DNA of 44,388 bases from Phyllobacteriaceae bacterium (GTDB taxonomy: Bacteria; Pseudomonadota; Alphaproteobacteria; Rhizobiales; Rhizobiaceae), in assembly GCA_023954255.1 (NCBI GenBank), contig JAMLIH010000020.1, forward strand, positions 1 through 44,388, in the 5' to 3' direction. A program made the position numbers and the translations under genes. The notes under the pieces were generated by a model, which saw only the letters and a list, made by a program, of their open reading frames with translations, made no database searches and was not told the DNA's origin. Shown here one piece after another: positions 1 to 7,790 of this stretch. How positions within the stretch are numbered: position 1 is the first letter of the stretch; every line of letters starts with the position of its first letter.

Positions 1-427
1 CCGCGGATGCGGTGGAACTCATGCATTTGGGAACCGCCGTCGGCCCGATGCGTTTGGGGCCTTTCTCCTGGGTGATGGCGGCCGCTTCCACGAGGGTGCG
101 GGTCGACGGGCCGCCGGAGCCCATGATGATGCCGGTCATCGGGTTGATGACATCGCTTTCCTCAAGGCCCGAATCCACGATCGCCTGTTCCATGGCGATG
201 TAGTTCCAGGCCGTTCCCTTGGCCATGAAGCGGGCGGTGCGGCGGTCGAGGACCTCAAACGGGTCGAGCTTCGGCTCGCCATGCACCTGGCAGCGGAAAT
301 TGTATTTGACGAAATCCTCGGCCCTTGAAATGCCGGACTTCGCCTCCCGCAGGGAAGCCAGAACTTCCTGGGTATTGTTGCCGATCGAGGAGACAATCCC
401 CATTCCGGTGACAACCACACGTCTCAT
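1..427 (-). CDS. fabB: Beta-ketoacyl-ACP synthase I (FabB), N-terminal part, cut by window edge
   Basis: Condensing enzyme of type II fatty acid synthesis, needed with FabA for the anaerobic unsaturated fatty acid route. Only the first 142 residues or so are inside the window; the frame runs open through base 1. The protein begins MRRVVVTGMGIVSSIGNN, the usual FabB/FabF start, and continues through a thiolase-fold N-terminal half with IMGSGGPSTRTLVEAA. The catalytic Cys and the two His lie beyond the edge. The ATG at 427 is 72 bases after the fabA stop on the same strand, so the two genes are probably cotranscribed. FabB rather than FabF is chosen because of the adjacent fabA and irr. Confidence 0.92.
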   Translation of the reverse strand, partial: MRRVVVTGMGIVSSIGNNTQEVLASLREAKSGISRAEDFVKYNFRCQVHGEPKLDPFEVLDRRTARFMAKGTAWNYIAMEQAIVDSGLEESDVINPMTGIIMGSGGPSTRTLVEAAAITQEKGPKRIGPTAVPKCMSSTASA

Positions 428-499
428 ATGTCTTTTCCCGTTCTGTTCGGTTTCTGCTGGAGGGCCGGCGGCCCGCTTTCAAATCGCCGGCATGCCGGA

Positions 500-1015
500 T
501 CAGGAAGCCTTTTCCTTCGACAGGCCGACCTTGAGATCGGAGGCAGTGTAAATCTGCTCGCCATCGGCCTTCAGCCAGCCATCGGCGATGCCGAGGTTCA
601 GGCGGCCGCTCATCACCCGCTTGAAGTCGACGCCGTATTCAACCAGCTTCGTTCCCGGCGTGACCATGCCCTTGAACTTCACCTCGCCGGTGGAGAGCGC
701 CATGCCGTAGCCCGGCAGGCCGAGCCAGCCAAGATAGAAGCCGGTAAGCTGCCACAGGGCATCGAGGCCGAGACAGCCCGGCATGATTTCATTGCCGATG
801 AAATGGCAGGGAAAGAACCACAGATCCGGCTTGATATCGAGTTCGGCGCGAATGAAGCCCTTGTCGTGGGCGCCGCCGGTCTCGGAAACCTGTGTGATGC
901 GGTCGAACATCAGCATGGGCGGGGCAGGAAGCTGCGCATTGCCCGGTCCGAAAAGCTCGCCCCTCCCGCAGGCCAGCAGTTCCTCATAGGTGTAACTCGA
1001 TTGCTTTTCAGTCAT
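500..1015 (-). CDS. fabA: 3-hydroxydecanoyl-ACP dehydratase/isomerase FabA
   Basis: Dehydrates 3-hydroxydecanoyl-ACP and isomerises trans-2 to cis-3-decenoyl-ACP, the branch point to unsaturated fatty acids. The 171-residue hot-dog protein shows the catalytic His in [12 protein letters not shown] and the catalytic Asp in [10 protein letters not shown], then GFYLGWLG, all typical of FabA. Length matches the family (about 170). The start is taken at [13 protein letters not shown] because upstream codons (MLRRRECGG...) are not FabA-like. It is followed by fabB on the same strand and faces irr, the arrangement seen in rhizobia. The GNEI after the catalytic His differs from the GDPV of the E. coli enzyme. 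Confidence 0.95.
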   Translation of the reverse strand: MTEKQSSYTYEELLACGRGELFGPGNAQLPAPPMLMFDRITQVSETGGAHDKGFIRAELDIKPDLWFFPCHFIGNEIMPGCLGLDALWQLTGFYLGWLGLPGYGMALSTGEVKFKGMVTPGTKLVEYGVDFKRVMSGRLNLGIADGWLKADGEQIYTASDLKVGLSKEKAS

Positions 1016-1335
1016 TTCACCCCGCTTCAGGTTTCCTCCACATTCGCGCCGTCTTAACACATGGAATTTTCAAAAACCAAAGGAAGTTTGGCCGCTTTTC
1101 ACCACCTGTTGCAGGCTGAAAATCTTGCAGGATAATGCAGAACTTCCCCTATTGCCGCCATTGCCCGGCAGATCGGGCGGCTCCGGCAATTGGCCGCAGG
1201 ACCGTATCTATTGCGATAAACCGCGCCGGGAATTATATATCGGGATGATAAATCGCCCCGCATTCCGGCTCACCGGGGCGGACGAAACAGGTAACGCAAG
1301 GTTCAGCCGCAACGGCAGATGCACTGGCAGACGCA
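1016..1335. other. fabA-irr divergent intergenic region
   Basis: About 320 bases separate the divergent starts of fabA and irr. Short open frames here overlap one another and resemble no protein. The stretch around 1211-1250 is clearly more AT-rich than its surroundings and holds a promoter-like pair facing irr (listed separately). I looked for an iron control element of the Irr type and did not find a convincing one by eye. Confidence 0.6.
1211..1239 (+). promoter_or_regulatory. Candidate promoter for irr
   Basis: TTGCGA at 1211-1216 and TATATA at 1234-1239 are separated by 17 bases. This is a good match to the housekeeping sigma pattern and predicts transcription from about 1246, some 90 bases before the irr ATG. 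Inference from sequence only. Confidence 0.45.
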
Positions 1336-1824
1336 ATGACAGACAGGCAAGCTTACATGAAGCAGAACGATACGACGCCGGGAAGCGGCGGGTTCTGCCA
1401 TGCCGAACAGGCGTGCCCGGGATGCGGCAATACCTGCAAGATGCTGCGCGATGCAGGCCTGCGGCCGACCCGTCAGCGCATGGCGCTGGCCGATCTGCTG
1501 TTTGGAAAGGGCGACCGGCACATTTCGGCTGAACTTCTGTTCGACGAGGCAAGCCAGGCCGGAGCGCCGGTATCGCTTGCCACGATCTACAACACCTTGC
1601 ACCAGTTCACCCGCGCCGGACTGCTGAAGGCCATCTCGATCGATTCATCGAAAACCTATTTCGACACCAATACCGGCGACCATCATCACTTCTATCTGGA
1701 AGATACCGAGGAAGTGGTGGACATGCCGGAAAACGGCATTTCGATCGCCAATCTTCCATCCCCGCCGGAGGGCATGGAGATCGCATCCGTCGATGTGGTG
1801 GTGCGGGTGCGCCGGGCGCGCTGA
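1336..1824 (+). CDS. irr: Iron response regulator Irr (Fur superfamily)
   Basis: Irr is the haem-responsive Fur-family regulator of Rhizobiales, repressing or activating iron-dependent genes when haem is scarce. The 162-residue protein has the winged-helix core GLRPTRQRMALADLLF, the recognition region PVSLATIYNTLHQF, and the three-His cluster DHHHFY (His116-118) associated with haem binding in Irr. The N-terminus is Cys-rich (Cys21, 27, 30, 34) and Cys27-Pro28 could act as a CP haem regulatory motif; the canonical GCPWHD form of Bradyrhizobium is not present. An alternative ATG lies at 1357. Divergence from fabA-fabB is the rhizobial arrangement. Irr rather than Fur/Mur is supported by the His cluster and the context. 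Confidence 0.93.
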   Translation: MTDRQAYMKQNDTTPGSGGFCHAEQACPGCGNTCKMLRDAGLRPTRQRMALADLLFGKGDRHISAELLFDEASQAGAPVSLATIYNTLHQFTRAGLLKAISIDSSKTYFDTNTGDHHHFYLEDTEEVVDMPENGISIANLPSPPEGMEIASVDVVVRVRRAR

Positions 1825-1851
1825 GCCGGCAGGCAGCCCGTTTTCCAGAAA

Positions 1852-2511
1852 TCAGCTTCGGGGTGCCGCAGGGCAGCTCACGCCTGTACCGCCGATGCCG
1901 CAATAGCCGGACGGATTCTTGGCCAGATATTGCTGGTGATATTCCTCGGCATAATAGAATTTCGGCGCCGTGGCGATTTCCGTGGTGATTTCGGCCTGTT
2001 TTCCCGCCGCATCGAGCGCCTTTTGATAGCGCTTGCGGCTTGCCAGCGCCGCGCGCTTCTGCTGCTGCGAAAAAGCGTAGATCGCGGAGCGGTACTGGGT
2101 GCCGTTGTCATTGCCCTGCCGCATGCCCTGGGTCGGATCATGGCTTTCCCAGAACAGGGCCAGCAGTTCCTCGTAGGATATCTTCTGCGGATCGAAGACC
2201 ACCAGTACAACCTCGGTGTGCCCGGTCATGCCGGTGCAGGTTTCCTGATAGGTCGGGTTTGGGGTGAAACCGCCGGCATAACCTGCCGCCGTCACCCAGA
2301 CGCCTGGCGCCTGCCAGAAAAGGCGCTCGGCGCCCCAGAAGCAGCCGAGACCGAACAGCACCTTTTCCAGATGCTCCGGAAACGGACCCTTGAGCGGGTT
2401 GCCGTTGACGAAATGGGTCTCCGCCGTGAGCAGGGGCTCTTTGCGGCCGGGAAGTGCCTCCTGGGCGGTCGGCAACTTCATCTTCTTGGTCAGCATGTTG
2501 ATCAGGAACAT
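1852..2511 (-). CDS. msrA: Peptide methionine-(S)-S-oxide reductase MsrA
   Basis: Repairs S-epimers of methionine sulfoxide in proteins, using thioredoxin. The 219-residue sequence has the catalytic [11 protein letters not shown] motif near residue 56, GYAGG, the [13 protein letters not shown] segment and the HDPTQ box, and ends with [11 protein letters not shown], whose two Cys are well placed to act as resolving residues. The start has a GGGAAG ribosome-binding site 9 bases upstream. It ends 27 bases from the irr stop (convergent) and lies 63 bases downstream of a small membrane protein gene on the same strand. Confidence 0.95.
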   Translation of the reverse strand: MFLINMLTKKMKLPTAQEALPGRKEPLLTAETHFVNGNPLKGPFPEHLEKVLFGLGCFWGAERLFWQAPGVWVTAAGYAGGFTPNPTYQETCTGMTGHTEVVLVVFDPQKISYEELLALFWESHDPTQGMRQGNDNGTQYRSAIYAFSQQQKRAALASRKRYQKALDAAGKQAEITTEIATAPKFYYAEEYHQQYLAKNPSGYCGIGGTGVSCPAAPRS

Positions 2512-2574
2512 GGCGGCTTCTTCCCTCAGATTTCCGGCCCGGATACCGCCCTCCCGACATGGCCGAAGGCCGGA

Positions 2575-2898
2575 TCAGTCGCCATAGCGGTCCTGCAGCC
2601 GCAACTTTCGCCGCCGTCCGGCCAGGGCAAAAAGCAGCCACAGAATACCGAACACCACCCAGCTGGGCGCAAGCAAAACGGTCTGGATCACCGGATCCCA
2701 GACATAGGGGTGGACATATCGCTGAATCGTGGCCTGCGCAAGATTGAGCGTCGAGGGCGACAGGTTGAACCAGTCAACGCCAAGCGGGGTCATGACGATG
2801 GCCGAATCGGCAATCGAACGGGTAATGTCGAGTACCGCCGTCACCAGCGCCAGCGCCAGCGCGAACAGGGCCAGAATGCGAAAGAACGATCTGAGCAT
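2575..2898 (-). CDS. Small membrane protein of unknown function
   Basis: I do not recognise a named family. The 107-residue protein has an N-terminal hydrophobic segment (LRSFFRILALFALALALVTAVL), a polar middle (about residues 25-65) and a second membrane helix (APSWVVFGILWLLFALAG), then a basic tail RRRKLRLQDRYGD. The ATG at 2898 is preferred over one 51 bases upstream because a GGGAGAAAG ribosome-binding site precedes it. It may share a transcript with msrA, 63 bases downstream. Confidence 0.7.
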   Translation of the reverse strand: MLRSFFRILALFALALALVTAVLDITRSIADSAIVMTPLGVDWFNLSPSTLNLAQATIQRYVHPYVWDPVIQTVLLAPSWVVFGILWLLFALAGRRRKLRLQDRYGD

Positions 2899-3049
2899 TG
2901 TGCTTCTTTCTCCCGCCGGGAAAATAGGATGGCGAAATGTGTTGTTCAATGCGCCTGTGCTGACCGCACGTCAACTCCATTACATTTGCCGGCATCGCAA
3001 TCAGCCAGGGGCACGATCAAAAACCTGAACAAGCAGACCAACTCGGCGC

Positions 3050-3077
3050 TTGAACCGGCTCCGTATATTTGTATAAG
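3050..3077 (+). promoter_or_regulatory. Candidate promoter toward tRNA-Ser
   Basis: TTGAAC (3050-3055) and TATAAG (3072-3077) are separated by 16 bases and point toward the tRNA gene, about 155 bases downstream. The distance would give the tRNA precursor a long leader, so the assignment is tentative. Confidence 0.35.
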
Positions 3078-3147
3078 TGCCGCCGATTGCGCAGCATGTG
3101 CCACATGTCACGCAAGTGTGTGGCGGCCTTGTGGTCGAAGGCGCCCA

Positions 3148-3219
3148 CGGCCCGGCAAGCCGGGCCGATTCCACTGAAGAAAGGCGTGCGCTTTTCTTCG
3201 ACCCCCGGATGAAACCGGG
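3148..3219 (+). other. Three consecutive stem-loops before tRNA-Ser
   Basis: Stem 1 is the perfect repeat CGGCCCGGC-AA-GCCGGGCCG (3148-3167). Stem 2 pairs GAAGAAAG (starting near 3176) with CTTTTCTTC (ending near 3199) with one bulged base. Stem 3 is CCCGG-ATGAAA-CCGGG (3204-3219). Together they would fold a leader RNA or an independent small RNA; no known RNA family is recognised. Confidence 0.4.
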
Positions 3220-3233
3220 TCAACAAACACGAC

Positions 3234-3323
3234 GGAGAGGTGGCCGAGTGGTCGAAGGCGCACGCCTGGAACGCGTGTAGGCGGGTAACCGTCTCCAGGG
3301 TTCGAATCCCTGTCTCTCCGCCA
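3234..3323 (+). tRNA. tRNA-Ser (anticodon GGA)
   Basis: A class II tRNA with encoded CCA. The acceptor stem pairs GGAGAGG (3234-3240) with TCTCTCC, the discriminator is G, and CCA is at 3321-3323. The anticodon arm is CACGC-CTGGAAC-GCGTG, giving anticodon GGA for UCC/UCU. The long variable arm and the T arm CAGGG-TTCGAAT-CCCTG are typical of serine tRNA. Confidence 0.97.
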
Positions 3324-3404
3324 TTATCTGTCTCACGCCAGCCTCACTTCGTTCGACGGCTCCGACGGGGCGTCCTGCCTGACCGGCGCGTCGCGCCTGA
3401 GAAG

Positions 3405-3427
3405 GATGCGGCCGTTCCGGCCGCATC
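3405..3427. terminator. Perfect 9-bp hairpin between tRNA-Ser and the glp operon end
   Basis: GATGCGGCC-GTTCC-GGCCGCATC lies between the tRNA 3' end and the convergent glpU stop at 3439. It could end transcription from either side, but no T tract follows on either strand, so it may act as an RNA-stabilising hairpin or a factor-assisted terminator. Confidence 0.45.
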
Positions 3428-3438
3428 GAACCCCTGTT

Positions 3439-3762
3439 TCAAATATAACGAAACACGAACAACGCCCATAGCAGGCAAATCAGCAGGGGCCACCACAGCG
3501 GAGGACCGGCAAAGAACAGCCATGCGATGAAGATGAAGGCGCTACCCAGCAGGGAGATGAACAGGCGGTCGCCGCGGGTCGTATCGATGGCGAAGAGACC
3601 GCGCCTCGGCGCGCCGCCGGGCACATAGTATTCCCACACTCCCATCGCCGCGATACTGGCGGCGATGAACAGGAAAAAGGCCGCCGTGGCGCGGGTCCAG
3701 GCCATCCAGGTGCCAAGCGGCTCGGTCCACCACTGGAAGGAAAACAGCACCGCATCCTGCAT
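3439..3762 (-). CDS. glpU: GlpU-like small membrane protein (DUF2160 type) of the glycerol ABC operon
   Basis: A 107-residue integral membrane protein with three hydrophobic segments (about residues 24-46, 66-85 and 87-105) and a conserved loop YYVPGGAPRRGLFAIDTTRGDR. Proteins of this type (DUF2160) accompany rhizobial glycerol ABC transporters; their role is not established. It is the last gene of the operon, 25 bases after the glpQ stop. The family assignment is from remembered pattern and the operon position; the function is unknown. Confidence 0.8.
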   Translation of the reverse strand: MQDAVLFSFQWWTEPLGTWMAWTRATAAFFLFIAASIAAMGVWEYYVPGGAPRRGLFAIDTTRGDRLFISLLGSAFIFIAWLFFAGPPLWWPLLICLLWALFVFRYI

Positions 3763-3787
3763 GGTATGTTCCTCCTATACCCGGCCC

Positions 3788-4588
3788 CTACACCCGGCCG
3801 AGGGCAAAGCCCTTGGCGATGTAGTTGCGGACAAAATAGATGACGATGGCGCCGGGAATGATCGTCAGCGTTCCGGCCGCCGCCAGCAGACCCAGTTCGT
3901 ATCCCGACGAGGAGGCAGTCTTGGTCATCGTCGCGGCGATCGGCTTGGCCTCCACTGCCGTCAGCGTCTTGGCCAGCAGCAGTTCTACCCAGGAAAACAT
4001 GAAGCAGAAGAAGGCTGCAACACCGATCCCCGCAGAGATGGTCGGGACAAAAATCTTCGTGAAGAAGGCCGGGAAGGAATAGCCATCGATATAGGCTGTC
4101 TCATCAAGCTGCTTCGGCACGCCGGACATGAAGCCTTCCAGGATCCACACTGCCAGCGGAATGTTGAACAGGGTATGGGCAAGGGCGACTGCCAGATGGG
4201 TGTCGAAAATGCCGATGGCCGAATAGAGCTGGAAGAAGGGCAGCGCGAAGACGGCTGCCGGCGCCATGCGGTTGGTCAGCAACCAGAAGAAAAAATGCTT
4301 GTCGCCGAGAAAGCGGTAACGCGAAAAGGCATAGGCTGCCGGCAGGGCCACCGCGACCGAAAGCACGGTGTTGATGGTGACGTAGATCAGCGAGTTGACA
4401 TAGCCCATGTACCAGGTCGGATCGGTGAAGATGACGCGGTAATTGTCGAGGGTGAAACTCTGCGGGAACAGCGTGAACGAGCCGAGAATTTCATTGGTCG
4501 TCTTGAACGACATGGAAACCAGCCAGTAGATCGGCAGCATCAGCAGCACGATGTAGAGCGTCGGAATAAGCCAGGTTACCCGTCTCAT
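3788..4588 (-). CDS. glpQ: Glycerol ABC transporter permease GlpQ
   Basis: Inner-membrane permease of the MalG type, forming the translocation path with GlpP. The 266-residue protein has six predicted helices and the coupling loop LDETAYIDGYSFPAFFTKIF, the EAA motif that docks onto the ATPase. It starts MRRVTWLIPTLYIVLLML and overlaps the end of glpP by 4 bases (ATGA), indicating translational coupling. In characterised rhizobial systems the S-T-P-Q-U order is the glycerol importer, and this order is kept here. Confidence 0.9.
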   Translation of the reverse strand: MRRVTWLIPTLYIVLLMLPIYWLVSMSFKTTNEILGSFTLFPQSFTLDNYRVIFTDPTWYMGYVNSLIYVTINTVLSVAVALPAAYAFSRYRFLGDKHFFFWLLTNRMAPAAVFALPFFQLYSAIGIFDTHLAVALAHTLFNIPLAVWILEGFMSGVPKQLDETAYIDGYSFPAFFTKIFVPTISAGIGVAAFFCFMFSWVELLLAKTLTAVEAKPIAATMTKTASSSGYELGLLAAAGTLTIIPGAIVIYFVRNYIAKGFALGRV

Positions 4589-5451
4589 TGGTTTTCCTCA
4601 TCGCGTGTCATGACGGTATAGAAAATCCAGCTCATCAGCAGGATGACCAGGAAGTAGATCAGCGACATGGCTGCCGCCGGCCCAAGGTCGAACTGGCCAA
4701 GCGCAATCTTCACCAGATCGATGGAAAGCAGCGTTGTCGAATTGCCCGGTCCGCCGCCGGTCAGGACCGAAGGCTCGGTATAGATGTTGAAGGAGTCCAT
4801 GAAGCGCAGCAGGATCGCGATGGTCAGCACCCGTTTCATCTTCGGCAACTGGATGAAGCGGAAGATCGACCAGGCGGAAGCGCCGTCGATCTTGGCCGCC
4901 TGATAATAGGCGTCAGGGATCGAAACCAGGCCGGCATAGGCCAGCAGAACGACGAGAGATGTCCAGTGCCAGACATCCATCAGGATCAGCGTGAACCAGG
5001 CGTCCCCCGGCTGCCTTGTATAATTGTAATCGAACCCCAGCGCGTTCAATGCCTTGCCCATCAGACCGATTTCGGGCAGCGCGAAGATGTTCCACATCGC
5101 GCCGACCACATTCCACGGAATAAGCAACGGCATGGCCATCAGCACGAGACAGACGGAAACCCAGACGCCCTTGCGCGGCATGGCAAGGGCGATGATGACG
5201 CCAAGCGGCACCTCGATCAGCAGGATCGTGAAAGTGAAGAAGAGCTGGCGGCCCAGCGCGTCGTGGAAACGCGGCGACTTGAGAATATCCTCGAACCAGC
5301 TGATCCCCGACCAGAAAAACACGTTGTCGCCGAAAGTTTCCTGAACCGAATAGTTGACCACGGTCATCAGCGGCACGATCGCGTTGAAGGCCACCAGAAC
5401 AAGAACCGGCAGAACGAGGAACCAGGCTTTCTGGTTGACTGTCTTGTTCAT
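4585..5451 (-). CDS. glpP: Glycerol ABC transporter permease GlpP
   Basis: MalF/UgpA-type permease of 288 residues with six predicted helices. The EAA coupling loop is YYQAAKIDGASAWSIFRFIQ. It overlaps glpT upstream and glpQ downstream by 4 bases each, so the membrane core and one ATPase are translationally coupled. Substrate (glycerol) is inferred from the operon, which diverges from glpR-glpD, rather than from the permease alone. Confidence 0.9.
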   Translation of the reverse strand: MNKTVNQKAWFLVLPVLVLVAFNAIVPLMTVVNYSVQETFGDNVFFWSGISWFEDILKSPRFHDALGRQLFFTFTILLIEVPLGVIIALAMPRKGVWVSVCLVLMAMPLLIPWNVVGAMWNIFALPEIGLMGKALNALGFDYNYTRQPGDAWFTLILMDVWHWTSLVVLLAYAGLVSIPDAYYQAAKIDGASAWSIFRFIQLPKMKRVLTIAILLRFMDSFNIYTEPSVLTGGGPGNSTTLLSIDLVKIALGQFDLGPAAAMSLIYFLVILLMSWIFYTVMTRDEENQ

Positions 5452-6524
5452 TGCCTGCCCCCTTCCCCGACAAGCCAGCCGTCGCGGTAAATACGAGTTC
5501 TTTCGGCGGCAAAGGCGAGCTTTGCCTTGCGGTCGGGTATCTCGGTTCCCTCGGGCGCCAGCAGTTTGACCGTGTGGCCACCAGCCACCGCCTCAACGAT
5601 GCGGAACCTTCCGGCATCGCTTACCTTGACGATTTCGGCGTCCATGCCCTTGCCGGCAAAACTGACATGCTCCGGCCGCACGCCGATCTCCATCCGTCCG
5701 CCGGCGTTCGCCGCGCGGTTTGCCGTTTCGATCTTCCGGCCGGCAAAAACGGCACTGCCATTGTCTATACCGCAGGGCAGCACGTTCATGCCGGGCGAGC
5801 CGATGAAATGGCCGACAAAGGTGTGTTGCGGCTTCTCGAAAAGCTCTTCCGGCGTGCCGATCTGGACCACTTCGCCGGTATTCATGACCACCACCTTGTC
5901 GGCGAAGGTCAGCGCCTCCGTCTGATCATGGGTTACATAGATCATGGTGCGCGCCACCCGCTGATGCAGTTCCTTCAGCTTTGAGCGGAGCTGGAACTTC
6001 AGATGCGGATCGATGACCGTCAGCGGCTCGTCGAACAGGATGGCGTTCACATCCGTGCGCACCAGACCCCGGCCGAGTGAAATCTTCTGCTTGCCGTCCG
6101 CAGTCAGGCCCGACGCCCGCTTTTTCAGCATCGCCGTCAGATCGTTCATCTCGGCGATTTCGGTAACCCGCTCGCGTATGGTCGCCTCATCGACGCCCCT
6201 GTTGCGCAGCGGAAACGCCAGATTGTCGTAGACCGTCATGGTGTCGTAGACGACGGGAAACTGGAAAACCTGCGCGATGTGACGTTTCTCGGGCGGCAGG
6301 CTGGTTACGTCCTCATCTCCGAACAGGACCCTTCCCTGTGAAGGCACAAGCAGGCCGGAAATGATGTTGAGCAAGGTTGTCTTGCCGCATCCAGAGGGCC
6401 CAAGCAGCGCATAGGCGCCGCCATCGTTCCACTCGATGTCGAGTTTCTTCAGTGCCCAGTGCTCATCTTCCGCCGGATTGGCATGATAGCTGTGGCCGAG
6501 ATTTGAAAGGGTGATGTGCGCCAT
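5448..6524 (-). CDS. glpT: Glycerol ABC transporter ATP-binding protein GlpT
   Basis: MalK/UgpC-family ATPase of 358 residues: nucleotide-binding domain about 1-235, then a C-terminal OB-type regulatory region. Walker A is intact (GPSGCGKTT) and so is the H-loop (YVTHDQTEAL), but the ABC signature reads SGLTADGKQKISLGRGL instead of LSGGQ, and the Walker B region is AILFDEPLTVID. GlpS shows the complementary pattern. The gap to glpS is 2 bases and the gene overlaps glpP by 4, so the products are probably made together. Confidence 0.9.
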   Translation of the reverse strand: MAHITLSNLGHSYHANPAEDEHWALKKLDIEWNDGGAYALLGPSGCGKTTLLNIISGLLVPSQGRVLFGDEDVTSLPPEKRHIAQVFQFPVVYDTMTVYDNLAFPLRNRGVDEATIRERVTEIAEMNDLTAMLKKRASGLTADGKQKISLGRGLVRTDVNAILFDEPLTVIDPHLKFQLRSKLKELHQRVARTMIYVTHDQTEALTFADKVVVMNTGEVVQIGTPEELFEKPQHTFVGHFIGSPGMNVLPCGIDNGSAVFAGRKIETANRAANAGGRMEIGVRPEHVSFAGKGMDAEIVKVSDAGRFRIVEAVAGGHTVKLLAPEGTEIPDRKAKLAFAAERTRIYRDGWLVGEGGRQ

Positions 6525-6526
6525 GC

Positions 6527-7591
6527 TCAGGCTTCTCCGCCATGGGCCAGTTGCCCGTCCCGGCTGAAATAATAGGCTTTCGAGAAATCAGCATGCAGCT
6601 TCGTTCGGGCGCCGGCATCAAACGGGTGGACGCCATGGGACAACGATACCCAGTCGCTGCCGAATGCATCGAAGTGAATCATGGTTTCGGAACCGGATAT
6701 TTCCGCCACCTTGACGCTGGCAGGAATCTCCACGTTGGCCTTGTCCTGCCTTGCGGGCCGGATGTGATGGGCTCTTATCGCAACCGTATAGTCGCCATCG
6801 GCAAGTGCCTTCGGCGCAGGCCATGAGACATCATCGTTGATCATCACCTTGCCGCTCTTCTTGCTGACGGCGACGGTGTTGATGGGCGGCTCTGAGAAAA
6901 CACGGGCGCTGGTGATGTTTCCCGGCCGGCGGTAAATCGATCCGGTATTCCCGAAGTCGACCACGCACCCCTCGCTCAGGGCTACCGTCTTGCCGCCAAG
7001 AAGCAGCGCCTCGCCCGGCTCGGTGGTGGCGTAGACAACGACGCAGTCGCGCTCAGCGAACAGTTTCGGCAGTTCGTCTCGCAACTCCTCCCGCAGTTTG
7101 AAATCGAGGTTGGCCAGCGGCTCATCGAGCAACACCAGGTCGGAATCCTTGACCAGCGCGCGCGCCATCGCGGTACGCTGCTGCTGGCCGCCGGACAGTT
7201 CCGACGGCCTGCGGTCCAGCATGGCGGAAATCTTCATCAGCTCGGCCATCTCTCCTACTCTGCGGCCGATTTCCGACTTCGCCACGCCGCCAACCCGAAG
7301 CGGTGAGGCGATGTTCTCGAAGACGGTCATGTTGGGGTAGTTGATGAACTGCTGATAGACCATCGAGACATTGCGTTTCTGCACCGGCACGCCGGTCACG
7401 TCCTGCCCGCGGAAGTGAACGGAGCCTGAAGTCGGCCGTTCCAGGCCGGCCATCAACTGCATCAGCGTGGTTTTGCCGGCGAGTGTCGTGCCCAGCAGTG
7501 TATTGAAATGGCCCGGCTCGAAAACAAGGCTGGTCGGGTGGATATGGGTGTCAGCCCCGACCCGCTTGGTAACTTCCCTGAGTTCCAGCAC
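6527..7591 (-). CDS. glpS: Glycerol ABC transporter ATP-binding protein GlpS
   Basis: Second ATPase of the importer, 354 residues. The ABC signature is canonical (LSGGQQQRTAMARAL) and Walker B is LVLLDEPLANLD, but Walker A is LLGTTLAGKTT, missing the usual glycine pattern, and the H-loop His is replaced by Thr in VVYATTEPGEAL. It complements GlpT to give one consensus and one degenerate ATP site. The start is GTG at 7591 (protein begins M-LELREVTKRV) with a GAGGG about 10 bases upstream. It follows glpV after 199 bases that contain a strong hairpin. Confidence 0.9.
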   Translation of the reverse strand: MLELREVTKRVGADTHIHPTSLVFEPGHFNTLLGTTLAGKTTLMQLMAGLERPTSGSVHFRGQDVTGVPVQKRNVSMVYQQFINYPNMTVFENIASPLRVGGVAKSEIGRRVGEMAELMKISAMLDRRPSELSGGQQQRTAMARALVKDSDLVLLDEPLANLDFKLREELRDELPKLFAERDCVVVYATTEPGEALLLGGKTVALSEGCVVDFGNTGSIYRRPGNITSARVFSEPPINTVAVSKKSGKVMINDDVSWPAPKALADGDYTVAIRAHHIRPARQDKANVEIPASVKVAEISGSETMIHFDAFGSDWVSLSHGVHPFDAGARTKLHADFSKAYYFSRDGQLAHGGEA

Positions 7592-7737
7592 TTTGCGAAT
7601 TCCCTCTGCCTGCGGCCTTGCCCGCAGCCTTTGATGGTACGACCATCTGCCGGAAACAGAAAGTCCGAACTAAATCGCGGCCTTTCGGAAATGCGAAATC
7701 GCGAAGGCGCTCAACCTGCCCGGCTTCAAGATCATGT

Positions 7738-7773
7738 GAGGCCGGCCCGGCGCCGGAGCACCGGGCCAGCCTC
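7738..7773 (-). other. Strong hairpin between glpV and glpS
   Basis: GAGGCCGGCCCGG (7738-7750) pairs with CCGGGCCAGCCTC (7761-7773) with one mismatch and a 10-base loop. Read on the coding strand it lies 17 bases after the glpV stop and has no T tract. Such hairpins after binding-protein genes commonly protect the upstream mRNA or attenuate read-through, keeping binding protein in excess over ATPases and permeases; that role is inferred here. Confidence 0.55.
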
Positions 7774-7790
7774 GGAGGAGGAGTCTGCGA

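Larger units (their letters stand above)
2899..3233. other. Gene-free region upstream of tRNA-Ser, rich in hairpins
   Basis: No convincing protein gene. It contains a promoter-like pair (3050-3077), a 13-base inverted repeat CATGTG-C-CACATG (3095-3107), a 14-base exact copy of part of the tRNA-Ser D-arm region (3131-3144 versus 3248-3261) and three consecutive stem-loops (3148-3219) that end just before the tRNA gene. Confidence 0.6.

Noticed and set aside
1930-3177. Open frame of 415 codons on the plus strand over msrA
   Set aside because: Antisense to msrA and the small membrane protein, both of which have proper starts and, for msrA, catalytic motifs.
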